DNA of 21,459 nucleotides from DAONJL01 sp035405645 [NCBI: bacterium] (GTDB taxonomy: Bacteria; JAGOBX01; DAONJL01). Position numbers and translations under genes: made by a program. Shown in pieces: positions 14,269 through 21,459 of this stretch. The DNA is taken from contig DAONJL010000045.1 of the NCBI GenBank assembly GCA_035405645.1, positions 1 through 21,459 of the forward strand. Direction: 5' to 3'. Position 1 is the first letter of the stretch, and the number at the start of each line of letters is the position of its first letter. The notes beneath the pieces were generated by a model, which saw nothing but the letters and a program-made list of their open reading frames with translations, did no database searches and was not told where the DNA came from.

Positions 14269-15537
14269 ATGCAATTTACAAAATTTAATCAATTTATATT
14301 AGAGAAGTCAGAAGAAATCTATAATAAAATCTTAAATTCAAATAATTCTGCTGAAAATGAATTAAAATATTTTTTTAAAAAAAATCATTCACTTGGCAGT
14401 AATGATAGAAAAATTATAGCAGAAATAATTTATGAAATTTTAAAAAATAAAATTTTGTTAGAATATTATTTGACAAAAAATAAAATGACAATAAATGCTC
14501 GAAATATAATTTTGTTATTTTGTGTATTTAATAAAAAAATAGATAACATCAATAGAATAAATGCTAATCAAGAAATAAAAGAAATCATAGAAAAGATAAA
14601 TAATTTTATTTATGAAGAAAATTTACCATTATCAATAAAATATTCAATACCAGATTGGTTAATTTCAGAATGGGCAGAATATTATAGTGAATTTGAAATA
14701 AAAAAAATATGCGAAGAATATCATAAAGAAGCAGCATTAATAATAAGAACAAATACAATAAAAATAAAAAGAGATGAATTAATAAAAAAATTAGAGGCGA
14801 ATGGAATAGAAGCAAAACCAACAAAAATAAGTCCAGATGGAATAATAGTAGATAAGCGAAAAAATTTATTTGAATTAGAATTATTTAAAAAAGGGTATTT
14901 TGAAATTCAAGATGAAGGTAGTCAGATAATCTCATATTTAGCAGAAGCAAGACAGGGAATAAAAGTATTTGATGCTTGTGCTGGCGGCGGTGGTAAATCA
15001 CTTCATATAGCAAATTTAATGAATAATAAAGGATTAATATATGCTTTTGATATAAATGAAAATAGATTAAAAAAAATAAAACCAAGAATAAAAAGAGCAA
15101 ATATAAGTAATATAAGATTAATATTTGATAAAAAAAAAATAAAAAGATTATATAATAAATTTGATGTAATATTAATTGATACGCCATGCAGTGGTACAGG
15201 AGTAATAAGACGAAAACCAGATATTTTATTAAAATTAACAAAAGAAAAAATTGAAAAATTAAGTGAAGAACAATTAGAAATTTTAGATGAATACAATCCA
15301 ATATTAAAAATAGGCGGTCGATTAATATATGCAACATGTTCAATACAAAAGAAAGAAAATGAAGAAGTAATAAAAAAATTTTTAGAAAGAAATAAAAATT
15401 ATGAAATAATTCCAGTTAATGAAATATTAAAACGACAAAAAATAAGTTTAGAATTTTCAGATGAGTTTTTAAAATTATTACCAATAAAACATAATACTGA
15501 TGGCTTTTTTGCAGCAGTATTAAAAAAAATTGAATAA
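14269..15537 (+). CDS. rsmB: RsmB/NOP2-family RNA m5C methyltransferase
   Basis: A 422-residue enzyme predicted to make 5-methylcytosine in 16S rRNA (position 967 in E. coli). Residues 1-135 are an RNA-binding domain of the NusB/RsmB type. Residues about 145-215 form a second N-terminal segment ending in GYFEIQDEGSQIIS. The Rossmann-like domain has motif I DACAGGGGKSLHIA, the adenine-binding AFDINENRL, motif IV DTPCSGTGVIRRKPD with C307, and motif VI IYATCSIQKKENE with the catalytic C357. Both cysteines of the two-cysteine mechanism are present. It begins 10 bases after the nucleotidyltransferase-like gene with no Shine-Dalgarno sequence, and probably ends this operon. Other NOP2/Sun subfamilies are possible, but the NusB-like N-terminus favours RsmB. 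Confidence 0.92.
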   Translation: MQFTKFNQFILEKSEEIYNKILNSNNSAENELKYFFKKNHSLGSNDRKIIAEIIYEILKNKILLEYYLTKNKMTINARNIILLFCVFNKKIDNINRINANQEIKEIIEKINNFIYEENLPLSIKYSIPDWLISEWAEYYSEFEIKKICEEYHKEAALIIRTNTIKIKRDELIKKLEANGIEAKPTKISPDGIIVDKRKNLFELELFKKGYFEIQDEGSQIISYLAEARQGIKVFDACAGGGGKSLHIANLMNNKGLIYAFDINENRLKKIKPRIKRANISNIRLIFDKKKIKRLYNKFDVILIDTPCSGTGVIRRKPDILLKLTKEKIEKLSEEQLEILDEYNPILKIGGRLIYATCSIQKKENEEVIKKFLERNKNYEIIPVNEILKRQKISLEFSDEFLKLLPIKHNTDGFFAAVLKKIE

Positions 15538-15597
15538 ATTTAATATTAAATTGTTTTTTATATAAATATGTAATTTTATTTAATGGAGTGAAAAAAT

Positions 15598-17016
15598 ATG
15601 AAGATAAAAATAATATTCTTTATTTTATTTATATCAACAATATGTTTTAGTGATACGATTTCATTATCATTATTAGAAGCAATAAAAATAGGTTTAAAAA
15701 ATAATCTGGATATATTAGTTTCTGAATACAATATAAAAATACAGGAAAATAACATACAGAAAAGAGAAGCGGATTTTTCGCCTTATTTTTCAACTAATAT
15801 ATCATATAGAGAATATGAAAATCAAACTGGCGAATATAAAAATATAAATATAACAAATACAATAAGTAAAAAATTTGAAAGCGGAAATGAAATATCATTA
15901 AATCATCAATTGAATAAATTAGAAAATAGTTCTGTAAATTATACATCATCATTATCCTTAAATTATAATATGCCAATATTAAAAGACCGTGGTTCAAAAA
16001 TTACAAAAACATTTTTGTATATAGAAAAGAATAATAAAGAGATTAGTGAGTATGAATTAAAGAATAAAATAAGAGGAACAATAAAAGAAATATTAAAAAA
16101 TTATTGGGAAATAATATATAACAAAGAATTAATAAATGTAAAAAAACAGACATTAAAATTAGCAGAAGAGTTATATAATAATAATACAATGAAAGTAAAG
16201 TTAGGAGTATTAGCACCAATAGAAATAACAAGCGCAGCCGCAGGTGTAGCAGCCCAACAAGAAGGAATAATAATAGCAGAAAATAATTTAATAAGTTCAC
16301 AGAATAATTTTATTACAAAATTAAACATACAGGGCGATATAACAAAATATAACATAACACTTGATTTAACTGATACACCGCAAATAAATACAGAAATTCC
16401 AGATGTAATAGAATCATATAAATATGCATTAGCGAATAATCCTGATTATTTGAAATTAAAGAAAGATATAGAAAATAGTAATTTAAAAATAGAGTATTAT
16501 AAAAATCAATTATTACCAGAAATAGATTTAGTAGCAACATTAAGTGCAAATGGAATAAATCAAAATATTAGTAAAACATATAACTCATTATTTGAACCTG
16601 ATTATCCAGATTATAAAATTACATTATCATTTACAATGCCAATAGGCAAGAAACGCGAGAAAGCAGAATATAATAATGAAGAATTAAATAAATTAAAACT
16701 AATAGCACAAATAAAAAATTTTGAAAATGAATTATTTAATAATATATTAAATTCAGTAAAAGAAATAGAAGCAACAATAAAACGAGTAGAAGCAGCAAAT
16801 AAAGCAGTGAAATTAGCAGAAGAAAATTTAGCCGGCGAAATGAAAAGATATGAATTGCAACAAACAACAACTTATGATATTTTAAAATTTCAGGAAGCAT
16901 TAGATACAGCAAGAAGTAAATTATTAAAAGCAATAATTGACAATCAAAATGCAGTAATAGAATATAGTGCAATAACAGGAAAAATATTTGATAAATTCAA
17001 TATAATTATAAAATAA
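15598..17016 (+). CDS. TolC-family outer-membrane efflux protein
   Basis: This is the outer-membrane channel of a tripartite efflux pump. The 472-residue protein has a signal peptide (about 1-18, a Lys-containing n-region, a hydrophobic core, then CFS before DT). Two outer-membrane-efflux repeats with long helical segments follow, at about 22-215 and 255-460. The first starts LSLLEAIKIGLKNNLDI, the usual TolC opening. The second ends with AEENLAGEMKRYELQQTTTYD and LDTARSKLLKAIIDNQNAVI, the typical C-terminal helices. The start has GGAG about nine bases upstream. The 60-base gap before it is A/T-rich and may hold a promoter, but I see no clear -35/-10 pair. The adaptor gene follows after 10 bases. 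Confidence 0.92.
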   Translation: MKIKIIFFILFISTICFSDTISLSLLEAIKIGLKNNLDILVSEYNIKIQENNIQKREADFSPYFSTNISYREYENQTGEYKNINITNTISKKFESGNEISLNHQLNKLENSSVNYTSSLSLNYNMPILKDRGSKITKTFLYIEKNNKEISEYELKNKIRGTIKEILKNYWEIIYNKELINVKKQTLKLAEELYNNNTMKVKLGVLAPIEITSAAAGVAAQQEGIIIAENNLISSQNNFITKLNIQGDITKYNITLDLTDTPQINTEIPDVIESYKYALANNPDYLKLKKDIENSNLKIEYYKNQLLPEIDLVATLSANGINQNISKTYNSLFEPDYPDYKITLSFTMPIGKKREKAEYNNEELNKLKLIAQIKNFENELFNNILNSVKEIEATIKRVEAANKAVKLAEENLAGEMKRYELQQTTTYDILKFQEALDTARSKLLKAIIDNQNAVIEYSAITGKIFDKFNIIIK

Positions 17017-17026
17017 AGGAGAGAAA

Positions 17027-18226
17027 ATGAAATACAAAATAATATCAATAATAATAATAATAATTTTAATTTTCGGTTGCTGGCGTGTTTATACAAAAAT
17101 AAATGAGAATAAGAAAAATCAAAAGAAATATCAAAAGCAGGCAAATAAAGGCACACCAGTAACAATAGCCAAAATAGAATACAGAACATTAACAAAAAAA
17201 ATAAATTTAATTGGTGATGTAGAAGCATATTTAAAAGCAGAAATATCAGCAAAAATAACCGGAGTAATTGATAAGATAAATTGTGAACTTGGCGATTATG
17301 TAAAAAAAGATGATGTTATAATAAAGATAAATGATAAAGAATATCAAGAACAATTAAATAATGCGAATATATCATATAAACTTGTATTAGTTTCTTATGA
17401 AAAACAAAAAATAGAATTAGAAAATTTAAAATCGCAATATGAACGAACAAAAGAATTATATCAAAATAATTTAACATCAAAAGAAAATTTTGAAAACATA
17501 GAAGCAAAATACCGAATAGCAGAAGCGAATTTAAAATATTTAGAAACACAAATAGAACAGGAAAAAATAAAGATACAGCAATCACAAATAAATCTTGATT
17601 ATACAATAATAAGAGCGCCATTTAGTGGATTTATAAGTGATATTTATTATCAGAATGGTTCATTAGCAACTGCTGGTAAAGTTATTTTATCAATGGTAGA
17701 TATAAGCAAAATAAAAATACAATTTGATATATCAGAAATGTATTATCCATTAATAAAAAAAGAAATACCAGTAAAATTTAAAGTGCCGGGCTTATCGCAA
17801 GAATTTTCTGGCAAAATAACAAATATATCACCAATATTGGATAATAAAAATCGAAGTGCAAAAATAGAAGTAACAGTAAATAATAATAATTATTTATTAA
17901 AACCAGGAATGACAGCAAATATAATCCTTGATATAATGAAATATGAAAATATACCTGTTGTTCCGCTTGATGCAATTTATACAATAAATGGAGAACAAGG
18001 AATATTTTTAATAAATGAAGATGACACAGTAAAATTTGTTAAGATAGAAATATTAGCGAGTGAAAATAATGTAGCAGGTATTTCATTGTTAAATGGCGAA
18101 ATAATAAAGCCAGAACAGAGAATAGTATTAATTGGTGGTTATACATTAAAAACAGGCGATAAAGTAATAATAATAGAAGAAAGTGGAAATAAAAAAACTG
18201 GTAAGAAAAAAAAGATGGAGAACTAA
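17027..18226 (+). CDS. RND efflux periplasmic adaptor (membrane fusion protein)
   Basis: A 399-residue adaptor that links the inner-membrane RND pump to the TolC-like channel. Residues 1-17 are hydrophobic and end in LIFGC, so the protein is either a lipoprotein (Cys at 18) or held by an N-terminal helix. The lipoyl-like domain begins near 66 (LKAEISAKITGVIDKI). A coiled-coil hairpin follows at about 107-190. The second lipoyl half is RAPFSGFISDIYYQNGS near residue 195. Next comes a beta-barrel domain (KFKVPG...KITNISP) and a membrane-proximal domain. AAGGAG lies just upstream of the start. The C-terminus is very Lys-rich (KKTGKKKKMEN). The pump gene starts one base after the stop. Confidence 0.93.
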   Translation: MKYKIISIIIIIILIFGCWRVYTKINENKKNQKKYQKQANKGTPVTIAKIEYRTLTKKINLIGDVEAYLKAEISAKITGVIDKINCELGDYVKKDDVIIKINDKEYQEQLNNANISYKLVLVSYEKQKIELENLKSQYERTKELYQNNLTSKENFENIEAKYRIAEANLKYLETQIEQEKIKIQQSQINLDYTIIRAPFSGFISDIYYQNGSLATAGKVILSMVDISKIKIQFDISEMYYPLIKKEIPVKFKVPGLSQEFSGKITNISPILDNKNRSAKIEVTVNNNNYLLKPGMTANIILDIMKYENIPVVPLDAIYTINGEQGIFLINEDDTVKFVKIEILASENNVAGISLLNGEIIKPEQRIVLIGGYTLKTGDKVIIIEESGNKKTGKKKKMEN

Positions 18227-18227
18227 A

Positions 18228-21200
18228 ATGAAAATAACAGAAGTAGCGATAAATAGACCTATTACAATTTTAATGATAACATTAATAGTAATTTTAATAG
18301 GTGTAATTTCATTAATGAGAATACCAATAGATTTAATGCCAGATATAACATTACCATCATTGTCAATTTCAACAAGTTATGCAAATGTAGGTGCTGCAGA
18401 AATAGAAAGTTCAATAACAAAATTAATCGAGGAAGCAGTTGCCTCAATAGCAGATGTAGAAGATATAACATCAGTATCATCAGAAGGTTCGAGTCAAGTA
18501 ACAGTTAATTTTAAATGGGGGAAAGATTTAGATGCAGCAGCGAATGATATACGCGAGAAATTAGATAGAATAAAAGGTAGATTACCAGATGATGCTGACG
18601 CACCAGTTATTTTTAAATTTGATTTAGCAGCAATGCCAATATTATTTTTAGGCGTTGATAGTAATATGGATATAAATGAATTACAGGAATTTATCGAAGA
18701 TAAAATAAAATATCGAATTGAACGAATAAAAGGCGTAGCATCAATAGATATAAATGGCGGTCGCAAAAAACAGGTTCGAATTTTACTTGATAAAGAAAAA
18801 ATAGAAACATTAAATATATCATTACCAAAAATAGTTTCAGTATTAAGAGAGAATAATATAAATCAGCCAGCAGGCTATATAAAAGAAGGGCAATATCAAA
18901 TAATATTTAGAGCATTAGGTCAATATGAAAATATAGAAGATATAGAAAATAGAGTAGTAGAAACAAGAAATGGTGTGCCAATATTAATAAAAGATATAGC
19001 AAAAGTAGAAATGGGATTAGAAGAAGTAACAAGAATAGTGCATGTAAATGGTAAAACAGGAGTGCGAATAATGGTATTTAAGCAATCAGGCGAAAATACA
19101 GTTCAAATCGCAGAGAAAGTATTAGAGGAAATAAAAAAGATAAATAAAGATTTTTCATTTATAAAAATATTTCCATTAATAGATTCATCCAAGTATATAA
19201 AAGATGCGATAAATAATGTAAAGACATCAGCAATGTATGGTGCAATGTTAGCAATTTTAGTTTTATTATTTTTTTTAAGAAATATACCATCCACAATAAT
19301 AATTGGTATAACAATACCTATTTCAATAATAGCAACATTTATATTTATGTATGGTTTAAATTTTACATTAAATATAATGAGTTTTGGTGGTCTTGCATTA
19401 GGTATAGGTATGTTGGTTGATAATTCAATTGTAGTTTTAGAAAATTCATATAGACACATAATAGAAGAAAAAATAGATAGAAAAAAAGGTGCACTAATAG
19501 GAGCAAGTGAAGTCAATGGTGCAATTTTAGCTTCCACATTAACAACAATTGCAGTTTTTTTACCAATGATTTTTATCAGTGGTATAGCAGGTATAATGTT
19601 TAAACAAATTGCGTTTGTAGTTACTTTTTCTTTGATTTGTTCTTATATTACAGCAATAACAATAATACCAACTGCAACAGCGAGATTATTAAGAATTGAT
19701 TTTGAGCATAAGAATAAATTTTTTGAAATTTCAGAAAAGTTTTTTATCAGTATAGATAACTTTTATACAAGAGTTTTGAAATTTTGTCTTAACCATAAAA
19801 TTTTTGTTTTTTCTATTGTAATAATTTTATTTGTAATAAGTTTGTTATTTATAAAAGGACTTGGTTTTGAATTTATGCCAGCAAGTGATGAAGGTGAAAT
19901 AAGAATAAATGTAGAGACAATGGTTGGCACGAATATAGAGACATTTTATAAACGATTTGAATCAATATATAAAATAATAGAAGAATTAGTACCGGAATTA
20001 GAAAATTCAACAGCAAATATAGGTGGTAGCTGGCAATCAAGTGCCACACATCAGGGCAATATTAGATTAAAATTAGTTAATTTAAAAATGCGAAAAAGAA
20101 GTAGTGAACAAATAGCAATGGAATTAACAAAAAGATTATCAAAAATACCAGGTATAAAATGTAGAGTTCAATCATCATCAGGACTTTTTTTTATGCGCAG
20201 ACTTGCAAGTTCATCTGATAAAATTTCGATTGAATTAAGAGGCGATGATTTAAAGCAGGGGAAACAAATAGCAGATAAAATTGCTGATGAAATAAGTAAA
20301 ATAAATAATATAACTGATGTAAAAGTAAGTAGTGAAGCAGGTAGGCCAGAAAAAGTGATAAGAATAAATTATATAAAAGCAGCAAAATTAGGGATAAATG
20401 TATCAACAATAAATGATATGATAAATATAGGTTTGGGCGGGAAAGTAGCAACATATTTAAGAAAAAGTGGAAAAGAATATGACATACTTGTAAAATATAA
20501 GAATGCTGAAAAATATAGTATAGATGATTTATTAAATTTACCAATAAATTTAGCAGATGGCAGTAAAATAAAATTAGGAACAGTAGTTGATTTTATTAGT
20601 TCATCAGGACCAATAGCAATTGAAAGATTAAATCAAGAGCGAGTGATTTATATAAATGCCAATTATGCAGGTCGTGATTTAGGCAGTATAATGAATGATA
20701 TAAAAGAAGCAATAAATAGAATACCAATCTCAAAAGAATTTACAGTGAATTTAGGTGGCGAATATGAAGAGCAACAGAAATCATATAAAGAACTTATATT
20801 TGTATTAGTGATTGCAGTATTACTTGTTTATATGATAATGGCAGCTCAATTTGAATCATTTATAGACCCATTTATAGTTTTATTTTCTGTGCCACTTGCA
20901 ATAATTGGTGTTATTTTTATTTTATTATTTACAAATACAAATGTAAGTATTCAGGTATTTATTGGTTTAATAATACTTGCAGGAATAGTAGTAAATAATG
21001 CGATAGTATTAGTGGACTATACAAATTTATTAAGGCGAGAATATAAGATAGAATTATCAGAAGCAATAATAACAGCTGGTCGCCGTAGATTAAGACCTAT
21101 TTTAATGACAACATTAACAACAGTTCTTGGTTTAATACCACTTGCAATAGGCATTGGCGAGGGCTCTGAAATGCAAGTTCCACTCGCACGAACTGTTTGT

Positions 21201-21290
21201 GGTGGTTTATTATCATCAACATTTATTACCTTATTTTTAATACCAGTTCTTTATTATATTTTTGAGAAACGAATAAAGAAATATTTTTAA
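18228..21290 (+). CDS. RND-family efflux pump, inner-membrane permease
   Basis: A 1020-residue proton-driven exporter of the AcrB/SwrC-like RND superfamily. It is full length, with the usual duplicated layout: TM1, a large periplasmic loop, TM2-6, a cytoplasmic link, TM7, a second loop, TM8-12. The opening AINRPITILMI, PDITLPSLSIST, and the TM4 motif GIGMLVDNSIVVLEN are diagnostic. D398 in that motif is the likely proton-relay Asp. The next residue is Asn where AcrB has a second Asp, as in many non-proteobacterial homologues. In the second half, GIVVNNAIVLVDY and RRRLRPILMTTLTTVLGL match the family. I chose the ATG at 18228 over a GTG at 18183: GGAG precedes it, and the extension would overlap the adaptor. 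Substrates are unknown; drugs, lipids or detergent-like compounds are typical. Confidence 0.94.
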   Translation: MKITEVAINRPITILMITLIVILIGVISLMRIPIDLMPDITLPSLSISTSYANVGAAEIESSITKLIEEAVASIADVEDITSVSSEGSSQVTVNFKWGKDLDAAANDIREKLDRIKGRLPDDADAPVIFKFDLAAMPILFLGVDSNMDINELQEFIEDKIKYRIERIKGVASIDINGGRKKQVRILLDKEKIETLNISLPKIVSVLRENNINQPAGYIKEGQYQIIFRALGQYENIEDIENRVVETRNGVPILIKDIAKVEMGLEEVTRIVHVNGKTGVRIMVFKQSGENTVQIAEKVLEEIKKINKDFSFIKIFPLIDSSKYIKDAINNVKTSAMYGAMLAILVLLFFLRNIPSTIIIGITIPISIIATFIFMYGLNFTLNIMSFGGLALGIGMLVDNSIVVLENSYRHIIEEKIDRKKGALIGASEVNGAILASTLTTIAVFLPMIFISGIAGIMFKQIAFVVTFSLICSYITAITIIPTATARLLRIDFEHKNKFFEISEKFFISIDNFYTRVLKFCLNHKIFVFSIVIILFVISLLFIKGLGFEFMPASDEGEIRINVETMVGTNIETFYKRFESIYKIIEELVPELENSTANIGGSWQSSATHQGNIRLKLVNLKMRKRSSEQIAMELTKRLSKIPGIKCRVQSSSGLFFMRRLASSSDKISIELRGDDLKQGKQIADKIADEISKINNITDVKVSSEAGRPEKVIRINYIKAAKLGINVSTINDMINIGLGGKVATYLRKSGKEYDILVKYKNAEKYSIDDLLNLPINLADGSKIKLGTVVDFISSSGPIAIERLNQERVIYINANYAGRDLGSIMNDIKEAINRIPISKEFTVNLGGEYEEQQKSYKELIFVLVIAVLLVYMIMAAQFESFIDPFIVLFSVPLAIIGVIFILLFTNTNVSIQVFIGLIILAGIVVNNAIVLVDYTNLLRREYKIELSEAIITAGRRRLRPILMTTLTTVLGLIPLAIGIGEGSEMQVPLARTVCGGLLSSTFITLFLIPVLYYIFEKRIKKYF

Positions 21291-21351
21291 TTTATAGAAG
21301 AATTATTTTTTATTTTCGATTATTCTAATTATAATTGTATTTTAAATTCAC

Positions 21352-21401
21352 AAAAAAAGGAAAAGAAATTAAAGAGGTGAGAATTAATATCTCACCTCTT
21401 T
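21352..21401 (-). terminator. Rho-independent-type terminator between convergent genes
   Basis: A perfect 12-base-pair stem (AAAGAGGTGAGA at 21371-21382, TCTCACCTCTTT at 21390-21401) surrounds a 7-base loop. Read on the minus strand, the stem is followed by a T-rich run (positions 21370 down to 21352, ending in seven T). It therefore suits termination of the minus-strand gene ending at 21410. On the plus strand the bases after it are GGGAAAAATTATTTT, a poorer U-tract, but the stem could still slow transcripts coming from the RND operon. Confidence 0.75.
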
Positions 21402-21409
21402 GGGAAAAA

Positions 21410-21459
21410 TTATTTTGTAACTGTAACTGTTCTTGAATAAACTGTTACTATGCCTGTAA
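21410..21459 (-). CDS. C-terminal end of a convergent, unidentified gene
   Basis: On the minus strand an open frame enters from the right edge and ends with TAA at 21410-21412. The last 15 residues are TGIVTVYSRTVTVTK, an alternating pattern typical of a terminal beta strand or of repeat-rich surface or adhesin-like proteins. The match of this stop with the terminator hairpin nine bases further on supports a real gene end. The family cannot be told from so little. Confidence 0.5.
   Translation of the reverse strand, partial: TGIVTVYSRTVTVTK

Noticed and set aside
14885-15343. A long minus-strand open frame (about 150 codons) inside the RsmB-like gene, and similar antisense frames elsewhere, such as 3578-4015.
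   Set aside because: They encode Leu/Ile/Tyr/His-rich low-complexity peptides, as expected for the antisense of Lys/Asn/Glu-rich AT-rich genes. They lie wholly within well-supported genes and lack start signals.
18183-18227. An upstream GTG start for the RND pump that would add 15 residues.
   Set aside because: The extension is highly basic, overlaps the adaptor gene and is not found in RND proteins. The ATG at 18228 has GGAG upstream and gives the normal N-terminus.
1-21459. CRISPR arrays, insertion sequences, tRNA or rRNA genes.
   Set aside because: No regularly spaced repeats, transposase motifs with terminal inverted repeats, or recognisable tRNA/rRNA sequences were seen. The A/T-rich repetition present is compositional.

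Overview
The window is very AT-rich (roughly a quarter G+C by eye). It is densely coding and almost entirely plus-strand, with short or overlapping gene junctions. It reads with the standard code. A TolC/adaptor/RND efflux set implies a cell with two membranes. The lineage cannot be fixed from the sequence. The base composition, the many gene starts without a Shine-Dalgarno sequence, and the AAA-ATPase-like/PD-(D/E)XK start at the left edge would suit an uncultured or poorly sampled diderm phylum, but that is inference.

Left region (1-2115): a minus-strand AAA-ATPase-like gene starts at 64 and runs off the left edge. Facing away from it is what looks like the surviving 3' part of a hybrid sensor kinase: a decayed receiver piece with stops, then an HPt-like segment, then an intact receiver. 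A stand-alone CheR-type methyltransferase follows.

Middle region (2192-8884): a good sigma70-type promoter precedes a probable operon. It holds a PduL-type phosphotransacylase, an SsnA-type aminohydrolase, a SagB-like nitroreductase, a single-domain response regulator and a large CHASE2 membrane protein. The class III cyclase domain of this last protein keeps its base-recognition and transition-state residues but has lost both metal-binding aspartates. It is therefore predicted to be a pseudo-cyclase, and it is the most striking feature of the window.

RNA and housekeeping operon (8885-15537): a near-consensus promoter (TTGAAA-17-TATAAT) precedes a response regulator with an unrecognised C-terminal domain. 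After it come YicC, guanylate kinase, a DUF2905 membrane protein, a TrmH-family 2'-O-methyltransferase, a membrane-anchored alpha/beta hydrolase, an unrecognised protein with a Pol-beta-type nucleotidyltransferase motif, and an RsmB-like m5C methyltransferase. Gaps are about 10 bases or less, or the genes overlap. This suggests a common transcript with an RNA-processing and modification theme.

Efflux operon (15598-21290): TolC-like outer membrane protein, periplasmic adaptor and RND pump, all tightly spaced. It ends against a convergent minus-strand gene, of which only the last 15 codons are visible. A strong hairpin lies between the two.

The most interesting unit is the pseudo-cyclase flanked by two receiver proteins (5015-9713). 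It may be a phosphorelay-linked sensing module in which the cyclase fold binds a nucleotide or a partner rather than making cyclic nucleotide.
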